This document shows positions 51,413-60,932 of a stretch of DNA of 64,000 nucleotides, one piece after another. Under the pieces are notes generated by a model that searched no databases, was not told the origin of the DNA, and worked only from the letters and a program-made list of their open reading frames with translations. The stretch lies in contig CAJTMW010000003.1 in NCBI GenBank assembly GCA_910577275.1, positions 62,001-126,000 of the forward strand. The letters are read 5' to 3'. Positions within the stretch are counted from its first letter, which is position 1. The number at the start of each line of letters is the position of its first letter. Made by a program: the position numbers and the translations under genes. This DNA comes from an uncultured Lachnospiraceae bacterium (lineage in GTDB: Bacteria > Bacillota > Clostridia > Lachnospirales > Lachnospiraceae).

Positions 51413-53080
51413 TTATTTACGTACAATACATTGGCCGTAAAGCAGAGCGCTGTTCCGGTCCAGCTTAATTGTTTTAAATTTATCGTTTGTGATAACATAA
51501 CCGTTTGCGTAACCAAGCGGATACAGGTACATTTGTTCATCCACGTAATTTAAAAGCTCGGTTACGGATTCCTTGCTGTAGGTTTCCGCACGGTTTGCGG
51601 TAAGGAACAGTTCCTGCAAGGTTTCATCATAAATATAAAGCCCGTTTTTTCCGGTTGTATAGGCGTTCACATCCAACTCGCTGAAACGCCCTGGGGTATT
51701 AATGCTCATAACCTGATTCAGACAGATATCCCACTGGTCTCCGACGGTGTCGCTGCGGTAGTTGTTAAACAGTGCCGGTTCCACATTAACTATTTCAACG
51801 GTAATACCGACAGCACCCAGATAAGACTGGATTAAAGTTGCCATTTGTGTATTCTGGTCAGAGTTCTGGGATATAAGAGTGACCGTGATACCGTTTGCAT
51901 ATCCCGCCTCTGCCAGTAATTCTTTTGCCTTTTCAGGATTGTAGGAATAATAATCCTGTGTATCTAAAGCCACATCATAATCCGCGTAATATGGAGAGCT
52001 GTTGGTAGTACATGCCACACCGTCAACGCCCCAGATATTTTTAACGAGTGCGGGGGAATCAATTGCATAGGCAATTGCCTGTCTTACCTTCTGGTCTTTC
52101 AAAGGACTGAGGTCGCCGCAATTTAATTCGAGGTCGTAAATCAGGGAGCCTTCGTACATCAGGGAGTTATATCCGGCCAACGGATTGCGGTTTTCATCCA
52201 AAAACAGTCCAAGATTTACCGAGGATATACCGGTATTGCCTGCAATGCAATCAATTTCACCCATCTGAAGCGCAAGTGCAATCTGGGAGGATTCCGTTAT
52301 AACTTTAAAGTTTACTGTTTGGATGGAGCCAACCTGAGAGAAACTGCTTCTCGCGGATTCTTCTGTTTGCCAGTAATTATCTCTGACCGCTATGGAGGCG
52401 GAAGAACCAGGCGTATATTCTGTTAATATGTAGGGGCCTGTTCCTACGGGAGTGGTTGAAAAATCATCGGGGCTTGCCTTGTAGGAGGCTTCGGATACAA
52501 TCATACAAGTTTTTAATACCATGTTCAGGCCAACAGCGCTTTCATCGGCCATATACATAATCAAATTATAATCGTCAATAATATCAAAATGGTCCAGATA
52601 GCGGATACCCCAGGCCAATTGTCCTGTCTCCGCGCATTTCTCATAAGAAAATGCTACATCAGAGGCAGTGATGTGGTTTCCTTCGGAATCATATATGTTA
52701 TCCCATAATTCGATGGAATAAGTGCCATCTTCATTTTTCGTAATATTTTTAGCCAAAATCAGTTCCAGTTCACCGTCAACATTTAACTGTGCCAACGGCT
52801 CATAAATGGTATTGTAATAAAGCTGCTGCCTTGAATCGTGTGCGCCTAACCAGGGATTCATAGATTCCGGGTCCATTAATAATCCTAATGTTATAGTATC
52901 GGCAAGTTCTTTGCCATTGCCGGAATCAGCTTCGGCTGTTGTACCTGATGTTTCAGAAGCACTTTCAGTACTGCCGGAATTTTCCTTTGTAGCGGTGTCG
53001 TTGTTCCCGCCACAGCCGGTAAGAAATGTCAGCGTCATGGCTCCTATAAGCAGAGCCGAAATTATTTTGTGTCTTTTCAT
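51413..53080 (-). CDS. Oligopeptide-type ABC transporter substrate-binding lipoprotein
   Basis: The 555-residue protein has a lipobox LTGC (C23), a Ser/Thr/Glu-rich linker and a family 5 solute-binding domain (LADTITLGLLMDPESMNPWLG, PVGTGPYILTEYTPGS, VRQAIAYAIDSPALVKNIWG). Family 5 proteins bind peptides, nickel or other ligands; this one sits with two esterases. ATG 53080 is chosen because AAGGAGT lies ahead; the start at 53098 is upstream of that site. It is divergent from a GntR gene. Confidence 0.94.
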   Translation of the reverse strand: MKRHKIISALLIGAMTLTFLTGCGGNNDTATKENSGSTESASETSGTTAEADSGNGKELADTITLGLLMDPESMNPWLGAHDSRQQLYYNTIYEPLAQLNVDGELELILAKNITKNEDGTYSIELWDNIYDSEGNHITASDVAFSYEKCAETGQLAWGIRYLDHFDIIDDYNLIMYMADESAVGLNMVLKTCMIVSEASYKASPDDFSTTPVGTGPYILTEYTPGSSASIAVRDNYWQTEESARSSFSQVGSIQTVNFKVITESSQIALALQMGEIDCIAGNTGISSVNLGLFLDENRNPLAGYNSLMYEGSLIYDLELNCGDLSPLKDQKVRQAIAYAIDSPALVKNIWGVDGVACTTNSSPYYADYDVALDTQDYYSYNPEKAKELLAEAGYANGITVTLISQNSDQNTQMATLIQSYLGAVGITVEIVNVEPALFNNYRSDTVGDQWDICLNQVMSINTPGRFSELDVNAYTTGKNGLYIYDETLQELFLTANRAETYSKESVTELLNYVDEQMYLYPLGYANGYVITNDKFKTIKLDRNSALLYGQCIVRK

Positions 53081-53117
53081 ATCACTACTCCTTATCAATT
53101 TTTATATGTTGTCTTTT

Positions 53118-53166
53118 AAATGTATCTTAAATGTATTTTATAAAAAGATATAAATTAGATACATTT
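53118..53166. promoter_or_regulatory. GntR operator-like boxes in the divergent promoter
   Basis: AAATGTATCT (53118-53127), AAATGTATTT (53129-53138) and the reverse AGATACATTT (53157-53166) repeat one motif three times. The first and third form an exact inverted repeat. Their place 38-86 bases ahead of the transport operon start fits repressor control. Confidence 0.6.
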
Positions 53167-53309
53167 GAGTGCGAATATATAATATAATGGTTTGATGATT
53201 TTGTAAATTGGCATTTATACACAAAAATAATTAAAAATATTTGTAGGATTTTTATATGTGACGGAAGAAAAGAGATATTAATAAAACATTTTAAAAACAA
53301 ATGGGATTG

Positions 53310-53319
53310 AAATGTATCT
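53310..53319 (+). promoter_or_regulatory. Fourth GntR box near the regulator gene
   Basis: AAATGTATCT occurs again 98 bases ahead of the regulator start, suggesting autoregulation. Confidence 0.5.
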
Positions 53320-53416
53320 AAAAGATATCCTATTGTATTTGACTTTTGCCAAAAACTTCTATATAATAAGAACGATTAAAGCAAATTATCATAGTGTTAA
53401 ACGGAGAATCCTGCAT

Positions 53417-54160
53417 ATGCCTAAATATATTGATATCTACCAGCAAATTAAAAAAGACTACATAAATAATAATTCGGGAGATGATACTCGTTTTCCATCT
53501 GAATATGAACTTATGGAAAAATATAGCAGCAGTCGAACCACGATTCGCCATGCTATGCAGATGCTTCGTGACCAGGGGCTTATTGTATCCCGAAGAGGGT
53601 GTGGAACAGAGATAATTGCAAATTTTAAGTCGGACGCTCAGAAGGGGCAGGGAGCCAGAATATCGGAAATCAGCAATATTTATTTTAATTTTGTCAAGTC
53701 TCCAACGCCTGTCCTTTCCAGCTCGGAGCCTTTAGTGGATATTGTTCCGGCGGATGAAGAAGAGGCCAAGGCTCTTGAGGTAGAAATTGGAGAAGGAATA
53801 TACAGGATTCGCTGGCTTCATTTTGCCGATGGAATTCCATACCTCTACCTTACCAATTTTATCCGCCTTGATTTTGCCCCGGATTTACCATTACATACGT
53901 CGCATTTGGTGGCATTATATCCTTTATTGGAAAAGCATTGGGGACTTGTTTTTTTAGATGCCGAAGAAATATTTACACCATCTGTATCTGATTTTATTTC
54001 GTCAAGACTATTGGAGATACCGGAGGGGACTCCGATTATGCTATTAAGAAGAACAGCGCGATGCCAGAAGGGACCATTGGAATTTAGCAGGTCTTTATTG
54101 CGCTCAGATTTAATGCAGATTAGCGCCCGTCTGGTTAATACGGGAGGCGTTATGTTTTAA
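53417..54160 (+). CDS. GntR-family regulator, HutC-type
   Basis: The 247-residue protein has a winged helix-turn-helix (YIDIYQQIKKDYINNN, FPSEYELMEKYSSSRTTIRHAMQMLRDQGLIVSRRGCGTEI; about 3-68) and a UTRA ligand domain (about 85-240). It is divergent from the peptide transporter-esterase operon and shares with it a promoter with four copies of one motif, so it is the probable local regulator. The ATG at 53417 has GGAGA ahead; an ATG 105 bases earlier lies in the promoter region and is rejected. Confidence 0.92.
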   Translation: MPKYIDIYQQIKKDYINNNSGDDTRFPSEYELMEKYSSSRTTIRHAMQMLRDQGLIVSRRGCGTEIIANFKSDAQKGQGARISEISNIYFNFVKSPTPVLSSSEPLVDIVPADEEEAKALEVEIGEGIYRIRWLHFADGIPYLYLTNFIRLDFAPDLPLHTSHLVALYPLLEKHWGLVFLDAEEIFTPSVSDFISSRLLEIPEGTPIMLLRRTARCQKGPLEFSRSLLRSDLMQISARLVNTGGVMF

Positions 54161-54323
54161 AGTATATGGCAGTCTGGTCTCGGCGGCGGAGAAATATAAG
54201 CGGCGCCTTTATTTGTAAATCCCTGAATTCTTATTTTTCTGTAAATATGCACATTTCAAGTAATTGCTGCCATTTGGACAGCTTATTTCCCCATAAATAT
54301 TTCAAAATAATTGCCAAACTCAG

Positions 54324-54352
54324 TTGATTAATTTAACTAAAGATAATATAAT
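54324..54352 (+). promoter_or_regulatory. Promoter of the mannan operon
   Basis: TTGATT (54324-54329) and a consensus TATAAT (54347-54352) are 17 bases apart. Two TTAACTAAA repeats and a TTAATTTAA/TTAAATTAA inverted pair overlap it and may bind a regulator. The rest of the 248-base gap holds nothing else. Confidence 0.65.
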
Positions 54353-54408
54353 TAAATTAACTAAAAACCCAGCAATTAATTAATTGAAATGAAAGGAGAA
54401 ATAACAAC

Positions 54409-55431
54409 ATGAGCAACGTAAAAATTTATGGAATTTCCACCCCCAACGTGCCCTGGCAGGAGAAGCCGGAGGGGCTTTGCGACGCGCCTGTATGGAGATA
54501 CAGCGAAAACCCGATTATCGGGCGCAATCCGGTAAAAGGAGTGGCGAGGATTTTTAACAGCGCGGTAATGCCCTATGAGGGAGAGTTTATTGGCGTTTTC
54601 CGCGGAGAGCAGACCAACGGCATTCCTTATATTTACCTCGGAAGAAGCAAAGACGCCGTTCACTGGAACTTTGATGAAAACAAGATTCCCTTTAAGGACG
54701 AGGACGGAAACGACTTCATGCCGAAATATGCTTACGACCCCAGGCTTGTCAAAGTGGAGGATACCTATTATATTATATGGTGTCAGGACTTTTTCGGGGC
54801 GGCAATCGGCATGGCGAAAACCACAGACTTTAAGTCTTTTACAAGAATTGAAAACCCGTTCCTGCCTTTTAACAGGAATGCCGTCCTGTTCCCCAGAAAA
54901 ATAAACGGGAATTTTATGATGCTCTCCCGTCCCAGCGACAGCGGCCATACGCCGTTCGGAGATATTTTTCTCTCTGAAAGCCCGGATATGGTTTACTGGG
55001 GCAAGCACCGCCATGTGATGGGAAAAGGAAGCGAGTGGTGGGAGAGCCTTAAGATTGGCGGGGGCGCGGCGCCCATTGAAACCAGCGAGGGGTGGCTTTT
55101 GTTCTACCACGGCGTGACGGGAACCTGCAACGGATATGTCTACAGCATCGGCGGGGCAATTCTGGACATCGACAATCCCTCCATTGTAAAATACCGCTGT
55201 GAGAATTTCCTTTTAACGCCCCAGGAGTGGTACGAGGAAAGGGGCTTTGTGCCTAACGTGGCGTTCCCCTGCGCAACGCTTCAGGACGCGGAGACGGGAC
55301 GGATTGCCATTTACTATGGCTGCGCCGATACCTATGTGGGACTTGCGTTTACACAGATAGACGATGTAATCGGATATATCAAAGAGCACAGCGTAGTGTG
55401 CGAGGCGGACACGGAAATCGGGAGAAGATAG
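54409..55431 (+). CDS. GH130 beta-1,4-mannooligosaccharide phosphorylase (GH130_2 type)
   Basis: The 340-residue five-bladed propeller enzyme splits beta-1,4-mannooligosaccharides with phosphate, giving mannose-1-phosphate. IIGRNPVKGVARIFNSAV, the catalytic aspartate in YAYDPRLVKVED and the phosphate-binding region GSEWWESLKIGGGAAPIETSEGWLLFYHGV are typical of subfamily 2. No signal peptide. AAAGGAGAAAT precedes the ATG. Its neighbours, an epimerase and a GH130_1 enzyme, complete the pathway known from Ruminococcus albus. Confidence 0.92.
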   Translation: MSNVKIYGISTPNVPWQEKPEGLCDAPVWRYSENPIIGRNPVKGVARIFNSAVMPYEGEFIGVFRGEQTNGIPYIYLGRSKDAVHWNFDENKIPFKDEDGNDFMPKYAYDPRLVKVEDTYYIIWCQDFFGAAIGMAKTTDFKSFTRIENPFLPFNRNAVLFPRKINGNFMMLSRPSDSGHTPFGDIFLSESPDMVYWGKHRHVMGKGSEWWESLKIGGGAAPIETSEGWLLFYHGVTGTCNGYVYSIGGAILDIDNPSIVKYRCENFLLTPQEWYEERGFVPNVAFPCATLQDAETGRIAIYYGCADTYVGLAFTQIDDVIGYIKEHSVVCEADTEIGRR

Positions 55432-55475
55432 GAAGCAAAGAGGAACCGCAGAACATCGGAAAAATGAGGTGGAAT

Positions 55476-56645
55476 ATGTTTACATCAGAAATAAAAGAGC
55501 ATTTGACAAAGAATATCATTCCTTTCTGGCGCGGTCTTAAGGATGAGGAGTACGGCGGCTTTTACGGATATATGGGCTATGCCCTTGGGCTGGATAAAAA
55601 GGCGGTGAAGGGCTGTATTTTAAACAGCAGAATCCTCTGGTTTTTCTCTAACGCGTATCTGGTTTTAAAGGAGGAGGAATTGCTTGCGGACGCGGGGCAT
55701 GCGTTCCGTTTCCTGAAGGATTACTGTGTGGATAAGGAAAACGGAGGCGTTTACTGGTCCCTTGCCTTTGACGGAAAGCCGGAGGATACCACCAAGCACA
55801 CCTACAATCAGGCATTTGCCATTTACGCCCTTTCTTCCTATTATGATGCCTCCGGGGACGAGGAGGCGCTTTCGCTGGCGTGGGAGCTTTATGAGATTAT
55901 CGAGAGCAGATGTAAGGATGAATACGGGTATTTGGAGGCCTTTAACGTGCGCTTTGAGCCGGAGGACAATGATAAGCTTTCGGAGAACGGGGTCATGGCG
56001 GAAAAGACCATGAACACGCTGCTTCACGTTTTTGAGGCTTACACAGAGCTGTACCGGGTCACCGGAGAGGAAAAAGTGGCGGATAAGCTTCGATATATGA
56101 TGGATTTGATTGCGGATAAGGTATATAATAAAGAAGCGGGTCGTCAGGAGGTATTTTTTGACAGGACATGGAACAGTCTGATAGATTTGTATTCCTACGG
56201 GCACGACATCGAGACGGCATGGCTTGTGGACAGAGGGCTGGAGGTGCTTGACGACAAGGCTTACACGGAAAAGCTTTCCCCTATCACCAGGACCATTACG
56301 GAAAATATTTATAAGCGGGCCTATATAGACCATTCCCTTGTAAACGAGGCGGAAAACGGCGTGGTGGATACCACACGGGTCTGGTGGGTACAGGCGGAAG
56401 CTGTGGTTGGATTTTTAAACGGGTATCAGAAAGAGCCGGAGCACAGGGAATATCTGGAAGCGGCGAAGGACATCTGGGACTATATTAAAACCTGCGTGGT
56501 GGATAAGAGAAACGGTTCCGAGTGGTTCTGGTCCGTTGACAGGGACAGGAAGCCCATAGAAAAGCCCATTGTGGAGCCGTGGAAGTGTCCTTATCACAAT
56601 GGAAGAATGTGCTTTGAAGTGATAAAAAGAAATGTGGAGGGGTGA
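55476..56645 (+). CDS. Cellobiose 2-epimerase (AGE family)
   Basis: The 389-residue (alpha/alpha)6-barrel enzyme converts the reducing-end glucose or mannose of beta-1,4 disaccharides; with mannobiose it yields mannosyl-glucose. Signatures are IPFWRGLKDEEYGGFYGYMG, TYNQAFAIYALSSYYDA, NTLLHVFEAYTELYRVTG and DTTRVWWVQAEAVVGFLN, which contain the conserved catalytic histidines. ATG 55476 follows GAGGTGG; ATG 55464 and a GTG at 55398 are in frame but less suitable. Confidence 0.93.
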   Translation: MFTSEIKEHLTKNIIPFWRGLKDEEYGGFYGYMGYALGLDKKAVKGCILNSRILWFFSNAYLVLKEEELLADAGHAFRFLKDYCVDKENGGVYWSLAFDGKPEDTTKHTYNQAFAIYALSSYYDASGDEEALSLAWELYEIIESRCKDEYGYLEAFNVRFEPEDNDKLSENGVMAEKTMNTLLHVFEAYTELYRVTGEEKVADKLRYMMDLIADKVYNKEAGRQEVFFDRTWNSLIDLYSYGHDIETAWLVDRGLEVLDDKAYTEKLSPITRTITENIYKRAYIDHSLVNEAENGVVDTTRVWWVQAEAVVGFLNGYQKEPEHREYLEAAKDIWDYIKTCVVDKRNGSEWFWSVDRDRKPIEKPIVEPWKCPYHNGRMCFEVIKRNVEG

Positions 56646-56649
56646 AAGG

Positions 56650-57819
56650 ATGTTACATAAACAATATTATGTGGAAAAGGCAAAGGTGGATAAGCTTGTT
56701 GCCAGAAAAAATCAAAAGAGCAATTATTATAACGGCATCTATGACAGATACGTTTACCCTGTGCTGACCCGGGAATTTGCGCCGGTTCACTGGCGGTATG
56801 ACCTTGATGAGGAGACAAATCCCTATTTTATGGAGCGGCTGGGAATTAACGCGGTGATGAATTCGGGAGCCGTTTATCTGGACGGAAAGTATTATATGGT
56901 GGTCCGGGTGGAGGGAAATGACAGGAAGTCCTTCTTTGCGGTTGCGGAGAGCGACAACGGAATCGACGGCTTCCATTTCTGGGATTACCCGGTGCAGCTC
57001 CCCGATACCTGCCCGGAGGAGACCAACGTATACGATATGCGCCTTACGAAGCACGAGGACGGCTGGATTTACGGCGTGTTCTGCTCGGAGAGCAAGGACA
57101 AGGAAAATCCCGACCTGTCGGCGGCGGTTGCGGCGGCCGGAATTGTCCGCACAAAGGATTTAAAGAGCTGGGAGCGGCTGGATAATCTGAAAACCTTACA
57201 ATCTCCCCAGCAGAGAAACGTGGCCCTTCACCCGGAATTTGTGGACGGGAAGTATGCTTTTTATACAAGGCCCATGGACGGATTTATCGAGACGGGAAGC
57301 GGCGGCGGAATCGGATTCGGTCTGTGCGGCGATATCGAACATGCTGTGATTGACGAGGAAAAAATCATCAGCAGAAGAATTTACCATACCCTTACCGAGT
57401 CAAAGAACGGTGCCGGGGCGGTTCCGATTAAGGGAAAGAAATGCTGGATTCACATTGCCCACGGCGTCCGCAATACGGCGGCGGGGCTGCGTTACGTGCT
57501 CTACGCATTCGGTACGGATTTAAAGGACCCTTCAAAGGTGATTGCGGAGCCCTCGGGCGTGTTCCTCGTTCCTCTTGGAAAAGAGCGGGTAGGCGACGTT
57601 TCCAATGTGGTCTTTACAAACGGGGCGATTGCAAGGGAAAACGGCGATATTTACATTTACTACGCCTCCTGCGACACGAGGATGCACGTGGCGACCACGA
57701 CCATCGACAAGATGGAGGATTATCTGTTCAACACGCCGAGGGACCCCCACAGGTCTCCTGACTGCGTAAAGCAGAGATGTGAATTTATTGCGAAAAATCT
57801 GAATATACTGGGAGAATGA
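56650..57819 (+). CDS. 4-O-beta-D-mannosyl-D-glucose phosphorylase (GH130_1 type)
   Basis: The 389-residue enzyme phosphorolyses mannosyl-glucose to mannose-1-phosphate and glucose. NPYFMERLGINAVMNSGAVY, the catalytic aspartate in TNVYDMRLTKHEDG and GNAGS-like ESKNGAGAVPIKG match subfamily 1, and its length is that of the Bacteroides fragilis and Ruminococcus albus enzymes. GGAGGGGTGAAAGG precedes the ATG. It follows the epimerase by four bases, whose product is its substrate. Confidence 0.93.
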   Translation: MLHKQYYVEKAKVDKLVARKNQKSNYYNGIYDRYVYPVLTREFAPVHWRYDLDEETNPYFMERLGINAVMNSGAVYLDGKYYMVVRVEGNDRKSFFAVAESDNGIDGFHFWDYPVQLPDTCPEETNVYDMRLTKHEDGWIYGVFCSESKDKENPDLSAAVAAAGIVRTKDLKSWERLDNLKTLQSPQQRNVALHPEFVDGKYAFYTRPMDGFIETGSGGGIGFGLCGDIEHAVIDEEKIISRRIYHTLTESKNGAGAVPIKGKKCWIHIAHGVRNTAAGLRYVLYAFGTDLKDPSKVIAEPSGVFLVPLGKERVGDVSNVVFTNGAIARENGDIYIYYASCDTRMHVATTTIDKMEDYLFNTPRDPHRSPDCVKQRCEFIAKNLNILGE

Positions 57820-57822
57820 AAG

Positions 57823-58761
57823 ATGAAACCAATCCTATTTTTAAACCCCGTATTCAAGCAGATGCTTTGGGGAGGAAGTAAGCTTCGAAGCTGCTTTGGT
57901 TATGATATTCCGGGGGACGATACCGGCGAGTGCTGGGCGGTAAGCGCCCACCCCAACGGGGACTGTACTGTGAAAGAGGGAATTTATGAGGGGCTGTCCC
58001 TCTCACAGCTTTGGGCAAAGCATCCGGAGCTGTTCGGCAATCCGAAAACGGACAGATTTCCCCTTCTGGTTAAAATTATCGATGCGAAGGACGACCTGAG
58101 CATTCAGGTGCATCCCGACGATGTCTATGCGGGGGCGCATGAAAACGGCTCTCTTGGCAAGACGGAATGCTGGTACATTCTTGACTGCCCGCAGGGGGCA
58201 GCTTTGGTTGCGGGACATAATGCCGGGACGAAGCAGGAGCTTGCGGAAATGATTCATCAGGGCAGATGGTCGGAGCTGATTCGGGAGATTCCCGTAAAAA
58301 AGGGAGATTTTATCCAGATTAATCCGGGAACGGTTCATGCCATAAAAGGCGGCATGATGATTCTGGAAATCCAGCAGAACAGCGATATTACCTACAGGGT
58401 ATATGATTATGACAGGCTCACGGACGGGAAACCCCGTCAGCTTCATGTGGAGCAGAGCATTGACGTGATTACCGTGCCTGCGCTCCCGGCAAAGGACAGT
58501 GTGAAAGAGGCGGCGTATCTTCCTGAAAATACAATGAACGAGCTGATTTCCTGCGATTATTACAGGGTGTGGAAGCTGGAGGTTGCCGGAGGATTTTCCT
58601 TTGAGCAGGAATACCCTTTCCTGATTATGAGTGTGATTGACGGGGAGGGGACGGTAAACGGAAAGGATGTAAAGAAGGGCGACCATTTCATTTTGCCGAA
58701 TGGGTTCGGGAAAGTGGATTTACAGGGAAAAATGCAGCTCATTGCGTCCACGTCAAATTAA
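57823..58761 (+). CDS. manA: Mannose-6-phosphate isomerase, class I
   Basis: The 312-residue cupin enzyme interconverts mannose-6-phosphate and fructose-6-phosphate. The zinc site is in SIQVHPDDVYA (His and, further on, Glu in KTECWYIL) and INPGTVHAIKGGMMILEIQQNSD. The length is that of the short Firmicutes form. It lies three bases behind the mannosylglucose phosphorylase and handles its mannose after a phosphomannomutase step encoded elsewhere. Confidence 0.95.
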   Translation: MKPILFLNPVFKQMLWGGSKLRSCFGYDIPGDDTGECWAVSAHPNGDCTVKEGIYEGLSLSQLWAKHPELFGNPKTDRFPLLVKIIDAKDDLSIQVHPDDVYAGAHENGSLGKTECWYILDCPQGAALVAGHNAGTKQELAEMIHQGRWSELIREIPVKKGDFIQINPGTVHAIKGGMMILEIQQNSDITYRVYDYDRLTDGKPRQLHVEQSIDVITVPALPAKDSVKEAAYLPENTMNELISCDYYRVWKLEVAGGFSFEQEYPFLIMSVIDGEGTVNGKDVKKGDHFILPNGFGKVDLQGKMQLIASTSN

Positions 58762-58860
58762 GGAAGGACATACGCAAAGGACGGCGTGGAGGAGAGAATA
58801 CAAAGAACTTGCGGCTGCATGTATACGCAGACGGTCTATGGGCAAAGGAGAGGAGAAATT

Positions 58861-60042
58861 ATGATTAACGAGCAGTACAAAAGGATGCTGGAGGGAAAAT
58901 CCGTAATCAGGCAGTTGTCGGAGTTCGCCACGGAGCGGGGAAAGGAAATCGGCTATGAAAACGTGTTTGATTACAGCCTTGGAAATCCTTCCGTGCCCGT
59001 TCCGGGGGAGTTTACGGAAACGATGATAAAGCTTCTTAAGACGAAGGATTCCATGGAGCTGCACGGGTACAGCCCCAGCCTTGGCATTGCGTCGGTTAAG
59101 GATAAAATTGCGGACTCTTTAAATCAGAGGTTCGGGATGAATTATACCGGCAATCATATTTTCCCCACCACCGGAGCCGCGGGAGCGGTGGCCCATGCCG
59201 TGCGCTGCGTAACCGAGCCGGGGGACGAGGTTCTTACCATTGCGCCTTATTTTCCGGAATACAATATGTACGTGAATATGACCGGAGCCAGGCTGAAAGT
59301 GGTTCCGGCCGACACGGAAAGCTTTCAGATTCAGTTTGACAGATTAGAGGAGATGCTGACAGAAAAGACGGCGGCGCTGCTTATCAACACGCCGAACAAC
59401 CCGTCGGGGGCGGTGTACAGCGAGGATACCCTGAAAAAGCTGGCGGAGCTTCTTATGAGGAAACAGAAGGAATACGGACATGATATTTTCCTGATTTCCG
59501 ACGAGCCCTACCGGGAAATCGTATTCGACGGTAAAAAAGCGCCTTATGTATCCCGCTTTTATGACAATACGCTGTCCTGTTATTCTTATTCCAAGTCCCT
59601 GTCGCTCCCGGGAGAGAGAATCGGCTATGTGGCGGCAAATCCGGCCTGCCGGGATGCGGAGCTGATAAGCGCTATCTGCGGTCAGATTTCCAGGGGAATC
59701 GGCCACAACTGCCCGCCCTCCATCATCCAGCTTGCGGTGGCGGAGACTCTCGACGTGATGGCGGATATGTCGGTATATGAGAGGAACATGAACATTCTCT
59801 ACAATGAGCTTACGGCTCTTGGATTTGAATGCGTAAGACCGGGCGGGACTTTTTATATATTCCCTAAAGCATTAGAGGAGGATGCGGTTGCTTTCTGCCA
59901 AAAGGCACTTGCCTATGACCTGGTGCTGGTGCCCTCCGACACCTTCGGGGTGCCGGGATTTTTCAGGATGGCTTATTGTATCGATACGGAAAAGGTGGAG
60001 AGGTCTCTGGAAGCTCTTAGAAAATTTGTGAAAGGATATTAA
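58861..60042 (+). CDS. PLP-dependent aminotransferase, class I/II
   Basis: The 393-residue protein shows the fold-type I aminotransferase pattern: SLGNPSVPVPGEF, HGYSPSLGIASVKDKIA, NTPNNPSGAVYS, SDEPYREIVFDG and the PLP lysine in SYSKSLSLPGERIGY. It resembles aspartate aminotransferase-like enzymes of Clostridia; the amino donor cannot be told. GAGGAGAAATT precedes the ATG at 58861; a GTG at 58786 lacks such a site. It lies 99 bases behind manA and leads straight into uppP. Confidence 0.93.
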   Translation: MINEQYKRMLEGKSVIRQLSEFATERGKEIGYENVFDYSLGNPSVPVPGEFTETMIKLLKTKDSMELHGYSPSLGIASVKDKIADSLNQRFGMNYTGNHIFPTTGAAGAVAHAVRCVTEPGDEVLTIAPYFPEYNMYVNMTGARLKVVPADTESFQIQFDRLEEMLTEKTAALLINTPNNPSGAVYSEDTLKKLAELLMRKQKEYGHDIFLISDEPYREIVFDGKKAPYVSRFYDNTLSCYSYSKSLSLPGERIGYVAANPACRDAELISAICGQISRGIGHNCPPSIIQLAVAETLDVMADMSVYERNMNILYNELTALGFECVRPGGTFYIFPKALEEDAVAFCQKALAYDLVLVPSDTFGVPGFFRMAYCIDTEKVERSLEALRKFVKGY

Positions 60043-60045
60043 ATC

Positions 60046-60894
60046 ATGATTGAATTTTTAAAAGCGGTATTGTTTGGCGTTGTGGAGGGAATTACAGAGT
60101 GGCTGCCCATCAGCAGTACAGGACATATGATATTGCTTGACGAGTTTGTGAAGCTGGATGTCTCGCCCGAGTTCTGGGAGATGTTTCTGGTAGTGATTCA
60201 GTTAGGAGCAATTCTGGCAGTTGTAATACTTTTCTGGAATCAGATTTGGCCTTTCGGCAAAAAAAATAACAGGCATCCGGTGGCAAAAGAGGGATTCCTT
60301 TCCTGGTGCAAAAAAGATATCTGGCTTATGTGGTTTAAAATCGTGGTGGCATGTCTTCCCGCGGCGGTAGTGGGGCTTTTGTTTGACGAGTACTTTGAAA
60401 GCCTTTTTTACAACGGCGTCTGCGTGGCAATCGCATTGATTGTATTCGGCGTGGGCTTCCTTATTATCGAAAACAAAAATAAGCACAAGAGGGCAAGGAT
60501 AAGGTCCTTATCGGAAATTACCTTTAACACGGCGCTGATTATCGGATTTTTCCAGTTGATTGCCGCTATTTTCCCCGGAACCTCCCGCTCGGGCGCTACG
60601 ATTTTGGGCGCGCTTTTGATTGGCGTGTCAAGGACGGTTGCGGCGGAATTCACCTTTTTCCTGGCGATTCCCGTGATGCTGGGAGCCAGTCTCCTTAAGG
60701 TATTGAAATTCGACGCCGCGATAACAGGAAATGAAATCATGGTTCTGGTTACGGGAATGGTTACGGCGTTTATTGTTTCGGTGATTGTAATACGGTTTTT
60801 GATGGGATATATTAAGAAACACGATTTTAAGGTGTTCGGGTGGTACCGCATCGTTTTGGGGGCCGTAGTGCTGCTTTATTTCGGGTTAAAATAA
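60046..60894 (+). CDS. uppP: Undecaprenyl-diphosphate phosphatase
   Basis: The 282-residue membrane enzyme recycles the lipid carrier of the cell wall; it also gives bacitracin tolerance. The two family signatures are present: EGITEWLPISSTGHM near residue 17 and FPGTSRSGATILGAL near residue 179. Eight hydrophobic segments are visible. It starts three bases behind the aminotransferase stop. Confidence 0.96.
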   Translation: MIEFLKAVLFGVVEGITEWLPISSTGHMILLDEFVKLDVSPEFWEMFLVVIQLGAILAVVILFWNQIWPFGKKNNRHPVAKEGFLSWCKKDIWLMWFKIVVACLPAAVVGLLFDEYFESLFYNGVCVAIALIVFGVGFLIIENKNKHKRARIRSLSEITFNTALIIGFFQLIAAIFPGTSRSGATILGALLIGVSRTVAAEFTFFLAIPVMLGASLLKVLKFDAAITGNEIMVLVTGMVTAFIVSVIVIRFLMGYIKKHDFKVFGWYRIVLGAVVLLYFGLK

Positions 60895-60932
60895 AATTTA
60901 GATGGAATTTTTGGAAAAAAGTTGTCTGTCAG

